From: Aldrovandia affinis
Lineage: Eukaryota; Chordata; Actinopteri; Notacanthiformes; Halosauridae
Direction: 5' to 3'
Assembly: GCA_029706075.1 (NCBI GenBank)
Contig: JAINUG010000052.1
Coordinates: 3,003,498-3,067,497 of the forward strand
Length of the DNA stretch: 64,000 nt
The notes under the pieces were generated by a model. The model was not told where the DNA came from. It saw only the letters and a list, made by a program, of their open reading frames with translations, and did no database searches. Both the position numbers and the translations under genes were made by a program. This document shows positions 45,931 through 57,800 of this stretch, one piece after another. Within the stretch, counting starts at the first letter, position 1. Every line of letters begins with the position of its first letter.

Positions 45931-46625
45931 TCAAGCCGGAAAGTCTGCACACCCCTTTTACCCTCTCCACGTTTCATTGCGTTACAGACTTATTCTACAA
46001 TAGATTAAGTTCATTTTTTGTCTCAAACTTCTACACAAAATAGCCCATAATGACAAAGTGAAAACAGGTTTTTAGACATTTGTGCTAATTTATTAAAAAT
46101 CTAAATGTAAAATATCATATGTACACAAGTGTGCACACCCTTTGATATGACACCCAAAAGTGAGCTGAGGTGCATTTTGTTTCCACTGATACTGCTTGAG
46201 ATGTTTCTACAACTTTACACTCTACACTCTAAGAGAGCTTCAGAGTTCCTCTGCAGCGATGGGAGAACCTGACAGAAGGACAACCATCTCTGCACCACTC
46301 CATCAATCAGGCCTTTTTGGTTGTGGCTAGAAGGAAGCTACTCCTGAGTGAAAGGCATATGACAGCCCACCTGGAGTTCGCCAAATGGACTGTAAGAGCA
46401 TCAGGAAAAAGATTCTCCTGTCTGATGAGACACAAATTGAACTTTTTGGCCTGAATGCCAAGTCCTACCATAAAGGTCTGATTGATGGAGTGCTGCAGAG
46501 ATGTTTGTCCTTCTACCAGGTTCTCCCATCTATCAGGTCTATGGAGAGTTTCTGGTTTGACTGTACCTTCCGTACTGAAACCTTCCCTCCCTGGACGATT
46601 CTATGTCCAATCAAGTGTCTCTACA
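45931..46625 (+). mobile_element. Tc1-like transposon relic with inverted internal segment
   Basis: The left part starts with a long Tc1-type terminal region (CAGTCAAGCCGGAAAGTCTG, CCCATAATGACAAAGTGAAA). It continues into transposase coding DNA with AAATGGACTGTAAGAGCATC and LSDETQIELFGLNAKSYHK (46418-46475), which holds the first catalytic Asp. At 46478 the sequence turns back: 46478-46530 is the reverse complement of 46258-46310. The distal end of the transposon is absent. Confidence 0.75.
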
Positions 46626-49411
46626 TGACACTCTTGGCCCATCGGCCATGGCACAGTCCGGATTTGATCAGGGCCGTAGGATGCATCACTCAACTACAAT
46701 TGAGTGCCTTATCTGTGATGTGCCATTCTGGAGCGCATGGGCCAGGCTTAGCCTGCAGGTACATACAAATAATTTATTATCCTTTTATTTGATTCAACAC
46801 TAATATCCCTGAACACAAATTGACTGCATTGAAGAGAAAGGAGGCAACCTTTGTATTGTATACCCATACCCATATTTATGTAATGCTTTTACGTGCATTA
46901 TGCCAATGCAGCTCTTTCTTGCAGTCTTTGGAATGCACTGTGATGCACCTGTAGTAACTGAATGAATGCTTTCTTGAAAATATGAAAGGTGCTGCTTCCT
47001 TCCAATTCTTTTTTATTCCTGATATTTTATTTTCTCCCAATTTGTAATTCTATTTGTAGACCTGTCTTCTGACTGCAAAGTCCTTGGGCAAAGTGGGAGA
47101 AAGCAGACAAGCAAATGTCCTCCTCCTACACTTGCTGCCAGTGGCACTTCTTTTCATGCCATAGTCCAGCAGCTGAGCTGCGCAGTCATCATGCACGCCA
47201 TAGTCCAGCAGCTGAGCTGCACATTCATTGTGTCAGACGATTCCACTTTATGTGCATCTGGTGCAGGCATTTGTGCGATGAGATGGGTGACACTGCCAGG
47301 GTGACAATATGGCCAATAATTCACTGCCCTGTGGGCCTGCCAGTCACATTTGGTACTGGCATGGTCAAGATTTCATACCACACTACGGGATGCATCCACA
47401 CATTGAAACCTAGTATATTATCAGAATAAGGTACCTGCTAGTCCCCTGCTGCTTCCTCCTTTGACGCATAGATAACATTTCCCTGTTTTGCACACTCTGC
47501 ACTTTTCCCTTCCCCTGTTCATTTGCTGACTATAGATAATACATTCAGATGTGTCAGTGGGGAAGCTTGAGGTGGGTCGTCAATATTCACTCATGTACCA
47601 TTCATGGTGACATCATCATAACCCACAGTGACTAATCCTAACTGAATAGCTTTGTTCATAATGAAAGGAAGCTCGGGTGCATGTCTTCAGCCTAAATTTT
47701 GAGAATGAGAAAATAATTCTCACTGATTCTCACAGTCTTGGGATCTTGCAACCAGGAGGTTGCATGTTCAAATCCTAGGTAGCTATCCTGACCAAGAATG
47801 TCTGTGTGGATGTAATTAACCTCTCCTGCCTGTGATGTTTTTGGGTCTTCATAGTATGAGTGACACTACCACAAATACAGAAGACACAATGTTATATTGG
47901 TAGAATGGGAAAAGGGGATCCCAAAAGCATAAGAAATATTTTTATCATCCGAGGACCTCAAAAAGAGTACAAATTTAACTGACTGGTTTATAAATATGGC
48001 AGGTGTGGCTTATGGTAAAGAGGCTGCTTCTCTGTTGAGGGGAAAATGAAGGGTTTGGCGATGCTTGGAAGCACACATTTTGTTGAGTCATGTCTGTGTT
48101 GCTAGTGCTTTGACAGCTGTTGTGAAATGAACCATCAGAGCTATTTTCCCAGTATTTAGGGTCTGGCTGACCAGGGGAAAATGGGCAGTACTCAATGCGT
48201 GGAGACGTGATGCAAAATTTGTATCAGCCACCTCATTTCCTATATTTTTCTGGTTCAGTTAGTTGCGTCTTTGAACCCATTTAAGCACAATTTAATGACT
48301 CCCCCTTGGCTTGTTTAGAACTGAGCTCTTTGTTTAGCACCTTCTTGGCTCAACACTCAATTGGGCTAACGACTTGTGTCAATGGGGCTGTTTTGTGGTG
48401 TTATATTTGAAGACATTACCTAATCGGTTGTGGCGCCCTTCTTTGACTCATGAGTCCATGCTATTTTTGATGCTGATATAATTAACAGTGTAAGAAATAC
48501 TGTTGCCTTCTGCATCATTATGTACGTGACTGTGAAAATTCAGCTTTCCTTTTTAGTTGTCTTAAAAATGATTAAGATTGAGAGGAGGTACTGAGCAAGG
48601 ATGAAAAAGCTATGCTGAAATATTTTTACCAATGATCCCACCTCCTTTTCAAAAATGGTTAAGCAAGCTGAAATGATCATCATATGAACTTCAATATAAA
48701 TGAATAAACATTTTATATGTTTATTCAGATCAACCCTGTGGGTACCACTATGTGTCCATACTTATATGTAAGTGGATTGTATGTAAAGAAATGTGTAAAC
48801 TGTGTAAGTCGCTCTGGATAAAACTGTCTCCTAAATGCATGTAATGTATGTCTAGAACAGACTTTGTAGTTCCCACAGGTGAATTAACTGTAAAAATTAG
48901 ATTTTACACTCATCAGATTTTAATTATTTATGTCACATGAGATTTTTCATGTTTACAAAATTTCACAAAGCATGATCTTTTATTTTGTATATTATCCCCA
49001 GTTTTTGTTTTCACTGATAAAATAACAGATTTTTAACACAAGCAAAAACTTAATAAATATATACATGCAACAGCAAAGAGCATACCATGCCTTTGCCTAT
49101 AGCCAATGTTAGCTGGTCTTCCTGTCAGCACTAGTCTTTGTGTCATATTGTGCAAACTCTACATTTGAAGAGGATCCAAGCATTCAAGTTATCTTAGACA
49201 GCTGTATTAAAAACAAGAACATGCATCAGAATTGGATGATTTATTTGTTTTTGTTACTATTTGAAGTACTTCCAATAAAAAGCATTTTATTTATATATTT
49301 ATGTTAGTTTTTTACTTTGAAGTATCCTCAATCAAAATATGAAATTATAGATATTTTATTTAGTATGGTTGCGGTGCATTGATGTGCCAATACATCAATC
49401 CCTTGTTATTT
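46626..49411. other. Mostly unassigned, with minor SINE/L2 remnants
   Basis: 47020-47240 has a CTCCCAATTTG tail-like start and two direct copies of CATAGTCCAGCAGCTGAGCT (about 47160 and 47200), resembling 20085-20388. 47735-47830 contains GGTTGCATGTTCAAATCCTA, a possible B-box relic. 48804-48846 is an L2/SINE tail fragment (GTAAGTCGCTCTGGATAAAA). No exon is supported. Confidence 0.45.
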
Positions 49412-50520
49412 ACACCAGTGGTTCTCAAAGTGGGGGTCCTGAGATGATTTCAAGAATGTGAGAAAAAATTGTGGCAATAAAATGGTATGTTTTTTTAACC
49501 ACAATTGCTGTTATGCATAACATAAAAGAATAATAGGCCTACAATTCATGTGTTAGCCTACCATTCTGTTAACAATCAGAGTATGTAGCCTACAATATTT
49601 TGATTCTCTAAACTTTTCAGCCCGTGACTCCCAGTAGAGACGCGACCCCCACGCTCCCCCCTTCCCCGAGGTGCTTAAGACAATTTGGATCGAGTGCTCT
49701 GCTTGCAAAAGCTCTCTGTGTACAATGCAGTGTGTGATATTAACGTGATGTGCTACTTGTAAGACTCTTGCCTTCAGTCCTTTATTTTTACCCAATATTG
49801 GCAAGCGCCGCCCGTTTTGGTGTCCAGCTTTGTGAAAATGTCATTGCTTGTACACATTTTTCCCACCGCAGTGCAAACGCATGTCCTCACTGTTTCAAGC
49901 TCACGTCATTTTATTTTATTTTTCGCCAGAAAAAGTCTACTGGTTTATCAGCATGAGAGGGATAGATGGCTTTTCTGAATGAAATTCATTGGTTGCTTCA
50001 GAGTGACTTGTCAATATGAGTACCACCTAAATGTATTAACGTCAACAAACATTTTCCCAGTAGCCTCGTCTGACCTGCCAGTTACTGTACATTTACAGTG
50101 CAACACTAAACGTAGGCTACTAGCCTACAAACTGCCTTGTGTGTGCATAATAATTTTTTTGCAAACTAGCTAACGTTAATCTGCAAAATAGAACGGTGGT
50201 TAATCCATAAAAATAAGGACACACAAGATATCGAGATTGACAACAGTCACCCTGAAGCAAGTCATGAAATTAATTCAGAAAAGCCATCTACTTCAAATGA
50301 TACGGGACGTGACAAGTGCATGGGCCGTCAACCACCAGTCTGACCAAGTGTCGGAAATATCGAGATTAATTCATCCAGTGTGGATTCACTTGTTTTATCA
50401 TCAATGAGGTGCAACACCCCAATGCGTTGTGTGTACAGAAGTGCTTGCACATGAAAGCTTAAAGCCCGTAAAAATGAAACGACACTTGGAAAGTACAAAG
50501 TACAAATAGCTTCTCTCCTC
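49412..50520 (+). mobile_element. hAT/ZBED-type element relic
   Basis: Starts CAGTGGTTCTCAAAGTGGGG, a hAT-type end common in fish. Coding relics on the plus strand include the BED-like finger described separately. No catalytic domain and no clear right end were found, so the element is truncated and its right border is approximate. Confidence 0.5.
50423..50500 (+). pseudogene. BED/C2H2-like zinc finger remnant of a ZBED-type hAT transposase
   Basis: Reads CVVCTEVLAHESLKPVKMKR followed by HLEST. This is the CxxC...KRHLE signature found near the N-terminus of ZBED5-like hAT-derived proteins (family knowledge). The final His of the finger is replaced and the next codons diverge. Stops lie upstream. 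Not a functional gene. Confidence 0.6.
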
Positions 50521-51484
50521 CACGTGAGATTTCATGTTGTTAGAGGTGAACCAATATAACCACTGGTATAGTAGCCCTGATTAGTAGTAGAAGTTGTTAT
50601 TTTGTCTTTCATTTATATTTCATGCCCCCCCAAAAAAAAAAAAAAAAAGTCTGTGGTTGTTGTTTTTGTTGGGTGGTGTGTGGTATACTACACCATACAA
50701 GTTCACAAAAATGGCCAGCTCTAGGTAAATATTAATCAGCGATTAGATAGGGCAGGAACAGAAAGAGCAGGACAAATTACATCTTACAAAGTTTATTTTT
50801 TATGTTTGCTTTCCCACAAAGGATTACTGTACATGTTATGACAACATTGGGCTATTAATCTTGTATGTCATTATTTCTGAACACGGTAGACGGAGATGGA
50901 TGTCCACTCAGTGAGTTAAGAGTTAATGGTGTGGGAGACTGGCTGAGGGGTGGACAGGAAGTGCCTAGTCGGGAACAGTAGCCCAGGCAGCAATTTGTGT
51001 GAGATGCAGTGGTAACCCCCCTGCACCTTGCAATTTTTGGGGGAGGCACAGTGTGGTTTCAAGCTGTTTTCCTGCAAATTAAAGAGTGGCCTTCAGGGGA
51101 AGTAAGGAGGGAGTGAAGGAGATTCTGAGCTCGTAAGTTTGTTTTTTCCCCCTCTTTTTTCAAGTGTGTGCCACGTGTTGAGGATTGAGGGATAAAAATG
51201 TTTTTTTTTTTTGAGTATTGAGATTTTTTTAAATACATTACAGGACATTAGTGCTTGGACTACTTACAGCAAAATGCAATAAGATGGAAATTCCTTAAAT
51301 CTGTGCCCAAGGTACACAACTAATCTGAAACAGCAACATGAATGTCTATTTTATGATGCCACAGCAGCTTATTTTAAACATCATGTACACAATGGTCAAT
51401 AAAAACGATATATAATTATTTATTTTGCTTTTCTGCACACATGTTGAAGACCTTAAGGCTGTGTCTATTTTATCTGCCCTGCAG
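50521..51484. other. Region upstream of the first bgn coding exon
   Basis: Non-coding. It should contain the promoter and/or intron 1 of biglycan, whose first exon is normally non-coding. I see no clear TATA box. A GTAAGT splice donor at 51133-51138 is described separately. Confidence 0.4.
51060..51132 (+). other. bgn: Candidate non-coding exon 1 of bgn (speculative)
   Basis: A purine-rich stretch (GAGTGGCCTTCAGGGGAAGT onward) ends at GAGCTC, directly followed by GTAAGT, a consensus donor. If used, it would join the acceptor CTGCCCTGCAG at 51474-51484, an intron of about 350 bp. The start is unknown and the true first exon may lie much further upstream, as in mammals. Confidence 0.2.
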
Positions 51485-51765
51485 GTCACTGTCAGTCAGT
51501 GCAAGTCCCTCCTGTTGGATAGCCATGCCTCCCCACTCATCGCTTTTCCTGCTGCTGTGTGTGGCCCATCTGACCGCACCCTTGTTGGCCCTGCCCTTTG
51601 AGCAGAGGGGCTTCTGGGACTTTGCTCTCGATGGGGACGTAGGGGGGATGATGATAAGGGATGAGGAGGAGGGCTCAGCTGTGGAGGAGCTGCCCTCGCC
51701 GAATCTGCCCTCCTGTCCCTTCGCCTGTCAGTGCCAGCTCCGTGTGGTGCAATGCTCTGACCTGG
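51485..51765 (+). CDS. bgn: bgn exon 2 (first coding exon)
   Basis: Acceptor CTGCCCTGCAG ends at 51484 and donor GTGAGT starts at 51766. The ATG at 51525 is chosen because a hydrophobic signal peptide ([18 protein letters not shown]) follows at once; the in-frame ATG at 51441 lies before the acceptor, inside the intron. It encodes the signal peptide, propeptide, acidic segment [12 protein letters not shown] and the four-Cys cap, ending after the first base of codon 81 (phase 1). Confidence 0.95.
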
Positions 51766-52365
51766 GTGAGTACCTTTTCATCTCACTACAGGCTGCAATG
51801 CAATGACTATTCCATGCACTAATACATGGAAGCATAAAATGTCATTATATTATGGATCTACATACATACATGCAGCTATGTAGTGCAATATAATCATTAG
51901 AATGTTTTTTTATCTGAAAGTCTAAAATCGGAAATACATGAAATATAGAAATAATTTTCATAAATGTTATATTCTTAAATATTTTTAAATATTTGGACTC
52001 CATCATGGGCCCCTCTGGATGTCCGGACACCAGTTTGGGAACCCTTGTTTTAGTGGACCGCTACTGTAAAGCTGAACAGAGTAACTAGGAAACCACATCA
52101 AGTGAGGCAAGGGAGTCTTTGTTGGCCAATATAAGATTGGGACAGTGCATTAGCTGATATTATTGTGAGAACCAGCCCTCTGGGTTTTTTCCACTCTGTT
52201 TATCCCTAACAAACAAACAAAAAAACTGCTTTGATCAAAAAATATGTGATTCCGTGATGGTTTTATGGAGCTTTTTGATGTAGTGCTTGGGAGACTGACA
52301 GGATATTAAACAATAAAAAAATGGAAATGCACCAAGATAAAGGTTTAGAATGATGTCACACAGAC

Positions 52366-52416
<51 letters not shown>

Positions 52417-52971
52417 TATATTTATATCATTTTATTTTGAATAGTTCATACTTTCATGTATCTGCACAAAATTAAAAAGTCCCACATAGCATATTGGCAA
52501 GGACAGACGTTGAAACTGGAGAGCATCTTTGAAGCCTTGTCATGGTTAATTAGAATTTAAATTCTTTTGAGTTTGAGTTTCTCACCTTTTGTTTCTCAAA
52601 TTCCAAAAGTTCTCAATTAAATAATAACTGTAACTGTAATATAAAGCTATCATAATTTAAAACAGTGCTAGTGTGTCTAGGTGCATAGGTAAGCAAAAAT
52701 AATATAATTACATTTCAGGCATTTAGCAGACACTCTTATGCAGAGTGACTTACACAGTTTGCATTTCTTTTTATATACAATCCATTCATACAGCTGGATA
52801 TTTTCCCCACCTGGGAATTGAATCAGCAACCTTTGCATTACAAGCCCAGTTCCTTAACCATTATGCTAACACTGCCACCTTCTGGCTATGTTCTAATTAT
52901 ATAGGAAATTCCCATTACTGTCTCTCTCTCTCTCTCTACTCATAATAACACACACAGATAATGAGCATGAT

Positions 52972-53032
<61 letters not shown>

Positions 53033-54778
53033 ATAACCAAGTAAATTACCTAAAGGTTTCTCAAAGCTCAAAAGCATCTGAAATTCAACAAGATTGATGT
53101 TGTTTTTAGCGTATGCACACATTGCCGTGCATACACTAAGTTCCAGTAATAATGGCAGCAAAATCTTAATGGCCTGCACTCATCTGGACCAGGTAAATAT
53201 ATCACTTTGAAAACAAGACACATCAACCACAAAAGAGTTTCAAATAAGCACCAGCACTGTAAAATCCTATTCTATAATTTCAGTTATTTTATAGAACGTT
53301 AGGAATTAAGTACTGTTTTGAAGTTGTATTGAAAAATGAATTAATATCAAGCTTACCAGCGAGACCAGCAGCCAACATCCATGAAAAATGACCATTCCTT
53401 GTTTCCTGAAAACTGTTTCCTGTATATCCACAACAACTATGTACAAAGAATGAAACGTGCTTGACCTAGAAAATAGCTGTATACTCAGTAATTATCATGA
53501 CATGATGACAGATGATACAGTTAAATTCCAGCATTATATGTCAGCCCTCACTCCAACAATTCCACTGAAATAAAATTGTGTAGTGTGACAGGTACAATGG
53601 AATTACACTTGCTTTTGTCATTTAAGAAAACTGTACTGCCTGCTCAAGCCAAGAAGGGAGAGAAACAGACTGAGTGTGGTAACCAGTAGCCTTTTGTGAA
53701 TCATACTCATAATTTTTCTCTTTAAACTGGGAAGGCCGTTTCTGACTCAACAAATTTCTGAGAATTCAAACCACAATAAAAAGGAGCTTCAGTTTGGTCA
53801 AATAAAATGTGAACTTGTGGTTTGGGTGCTGGACTTCAGACCGAAGGGGTACATGCTCAATTGACAGGTGGTTACAGTTACATCAGTCAGTGCTGTTATG
53901 AGGCTGTTATGCAGGATAATCAGTGTGGACATGAAGCAGGTGTGCTGGAACATCAATGTGCAGCTTTATTGAACAATCGCCATCTTACAACTTACCGCTG
54001 GTGGGTGTCTTTTACCCGTAAGTCCATGGTACTCTAACCTCACGTGATCTAACACTACAAGTGCTGCTGATTGTGAAGTTAACATCAACACTCTCCATAC
54101 AGGTTTGCTCTTTTTAAAATATTTGTGTGACCATTTTGGTGGGATAGATGAAGGTTTGCAATTTTTGAATATTGCTGCTACACTACAGTTTACTGTTTAT
54201 TTTATGAATGAACCAGTAAATGCTCAAGTTTGTTCAGACATCCATTCAGGCTATGCCCTTCCTTTCTCTAGTTTATTGCATCAATAGTGTAAAGTTGTAG
54301 ATTATGAGCTGGAGGCTGATGGGTTTGAATGAGCTCAGACCCTGTTATCCATATCCCCTGTAGTACTGCACATGCTCACATGCCCATACCCTCAATGCCC
54401 ACATTGCTGATTGAATTGAATTATATAAACAAGCTATAAAATTTGTATTGTAAATCATCAGGGCCATAAATGTCAGCAACTTTAATCATTTTCCTTTTCA
54501 GCACTGCATGAAATTAATGGTGCCACATTTGTATTTATATATTTATTTAATTTTGCTGACACTGAAATGGGTCTCTCCCAGAGAGACTTTGTTAAACGTA
54601 AACCAGCTGTTGAGCATATGGTGTGTGTATCTGTATGTGTGTGTGTGAGTGTGTGTGTATGCAATATGTAGATTGAGGATATATTCCAGTCCCTCTGTCA
54701 TTGTTACAATTATTACAGATTTTTAGAACCATAATCAGTTATTGTGGTCACTAAATTGTTCTGAGTGAAGCTGGCCTT

Positions 54779-54809
<31 letters not shown>

Positions 54810-57800
54810 TTCTTGTAAGCAGTGCTAGTGCATGCAATGCTAAGCATCCCCATTTCACCATTCATAAGTTTCTCAAACCATTCCAATATGGTTTATACCT
54901 TGTCTGCCACCATTACACTTATCACTTCCATGATTTGTTATTGACTCAGCTTCAGTATAATGTTAATAATATCAACAGTGGGACTGTGTGTGTTTGTCGC
55001 CAGGGCTGACAGCTGTCCCAAAGAACATCCCGAGTGACACCAAACTCCTGGACCTGCAAGGAAACAAGATCACAGAGCTGAGAGAAAATGACTTCAAGGG
55101 CCTCAGCAATCTCTACGTAAGAGGGCGGGGGGTTAGCAAGGTTATCTTGAAAAAAAAGTACAATATGCTTCGTTATTCCTTTTTCATGAACTATTTTATG
55201 AGGGGCCCCACTTGTTTCACATTTATTTCTTTGGCCAAAATGAATATTTTCATTTGCTTTCATTCTCAAAAAAAAGATTCATGACTAAACATTTGTTCTG
55301 GAGAGTTGACCAACACAATATTTGGTCTGGCTTGCATGAGAAATAAAAGCATGAAATTAAATAACTCCTAGGATTATGCACTTTATATTTGAGCCTTAGC
55401 AGAGTTTGTGTGGATCCTTATCTGTGCTCTCAGTAGTTATTCTTTCATGTTTAATTTCCGCTTGTTTCACAGGGTCTCTTGTATGCATTTTTTCCCCTCT
55501 AGACATTTCCTTGTGGTTTTTATTTGTTTAAGCTCCAGCTCAGACATTTCTGGAAGAACAAAGAGGTTGTGTTAGTGTCCACCTATCTTTACTGCATTCC
55601 CTTTCTCCTGGCTGTTATATTTGTATGGTTATTTATTTTCTCACCCCCCTTCACTCCCTCTGCTCCCTCTCTCCTCTCCTTCCCACTCCTCCATTACACT
55701 CCCTCCCTCCTCCTTTCAGGCTCTTTCACTGGTAAACAATAAGATCTCCAAGGTGCACCCACGGGCGTTCATCCCCCTGAGCCGCATGCAGAAGCTGTAC
55801 TTCTCCCACAACCAGCTGACAGAGGTGCCAAAAAACCTGCCCCCTTCACTGGTGGAGCTGCGTATCCATGACAACCGCATCAAGAAGGTTGCCACGGGCA
55901 CCTTCTCTGGCCTGGGCAGCATGAACTGCATTGGTGAGCATTTCTGCTCCTGTCCTAGCTTTTACTGTGGAGTTGCCTGTAACCTATATGGTTCTTTATT
56001 GTGTTTCCCTGATTCCTATTTCAGGTTTTTGCCTATATTCCAAGCCTGTGTAGTAATCATGGTTTATTTTTCCTTCATCGTCTATTGTCTAGCATTTATT
56101 CTTCGTCCTCTTTCCTTTTTTCATTTCAATTTCATTTTTCATGTTCTTGTTTTTTAATCTTTCATCTCGATTTCTGTGTATCATTATTGTAAGTAACTGT
56201 AAGTACAGAAATGAACTAAAAAGAGCTGTAAGTACAAGTGAACAAGTATTTGTAAATGTAATCGAATACCCAATATAACTGTGTTTGTATTTCATGTAGA
56301 AATGGGAAGAAACCCTATTCAGAACAGTGGTTTTGAGCCAGGAGCTTTTAAGGGACTCAAGCTTAACTACCTACGCATCTCTGAAGCCAAACTCACAGGG
56401 GTGCCCAAAGGTAAAGGAAAATAAAAGTAATGGCTCCATACAGTTGCCTTTTAATAATTCCTAATAGATCACCCTATACAGTAATATGATAAAAAGAGTG
56501 TTTTATTGTCATACATATGAACTGGATTCAGAATTCCAAGTCAGTAATGTATTCTCTCTGTCTGTCTTGTTTACTCACTCACTCACATGCCACACACATA
56601 TACACACACACATCACAGACTTCCCTGACAGTCTGCACGAGCTTCATCTGGACCACAACCAGATACAGGCCATAGAGCTCGAGGACCTGAGCAGATACAA
56701 GCACCTGTACAGGTATGTCCAAATCCCCCAAGTCCTGGCCACAGAATGGACCAGGTGTGACCAAGGTCAGGATGAAACATTCTGCCTTTGAACAATATTG
56801 AACTTAGCACAGGGAATGGCTGAGGCAATATTTTCAAATTAAACCCATTGTAAAACTATTGTGGCCCCTTTGAAAGCCTCAGAGAATTCTCAGTTTGCTT
56901 TTGAGTTGACCCAATAGTTTTTCTAACCTATAAATTGAAATATTCAATCAATCAATCAATCAATCTTTATTTTTGTATAGCACCATTTACAAACAGGTTG
57001 TCACACAGCACTTCACAATTGACATTTTCCAGAGGGAATCAAAAAACCAGAAAACCATTAGAGCCAATGTGGGAAACTGGAAAATTATTCCCTGACCCCT
57101 TAAAAGGCGGTCGAGATGAACTCCTGGAAAATGGTGGGATACATAGAAAAACCAATAGTCCTTGAGGCTCATGAGGCTTAACAGACCACCGGAAGGGCAT
57201 TCTTCGGCATCCTAAGTGTAGGGGTGGGGTGGACCTCATCCCTCCAGATACCAGGGCAGGGCGGGGGATGGAACCAGCAGCTAGGGTCCGGGCCAGCGGC
57301 ATTCGGCTAACACAGGGGTCGGCAACCTGCGGCTCCGGAGCCGCATGCGGCTCTTTCAGCCTTATGTTGCGGCTCCGGGTGGCTTGGGAAAATAAATAAT
57401 AAGTATCCCCCCCGTCGACAGAAAATCCGAGGGGCGCAAGAATTATTTTCGCGTTGCACCCCCCCGGTCTGCGAAATAAATGAACTGGTCGCAGCTTTTT
57501 TTCGCGTAGCACCCCACCCCCCCGTCGACAGAAAATGGGGCGGCTCCCAGTGTTTTCTTTTCCGTGGAAACCGGGTCCAAATGGCTCTTTGAGTGTTACG
57601 GGTTGCCGACCCCTGGGCTAACACATGGCAGGGGTGGGGGGTTGACTCTGGGGCAGGTGAGCTCCGGGCAGGTGCCACGAAGCCGGGGAGAAAAGAGGAA
57701 AGGTGACTATGATAAATATCACACCGGATCAGGGGAAAGAGTAGAGTGATAACACTTTTGCAGCAGCAGAAGCAATCTAGGGCAGCATCACTAATTAGGT

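Larger units (their letters stand above)
51766..55003 (+). other. bgn: bgn intron 2 (3.2 kb)
   Basis: Contains a (TA)n run at about 52365-52412, an L2/SINE tail fragment at 52709-52895 and a (CA)n run at about 52973-53028. A weak tRNA-SINE relic may lie near 54310-54425. No further exon is needed: codon 81 joins cleanly across the intron. Confidence 0.85.

Noticed and set aside
1..51000. A second host gene in the left part of the window
   Set aside because: All frames with recognisable similarity belong to transposons. I found no chain of open frames with matching splice sites. Small or non-coding genes cannot be excluded.
51441..51806. Biglycan start at the upstream ATG (51441)
   Set aside because: This ATG lies before the acceptor CTGCCCTGCAG at 51474-51484, and the hydrophobic signal peptide begins only at 51525. 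The upstream residues have no counterpart in the family.
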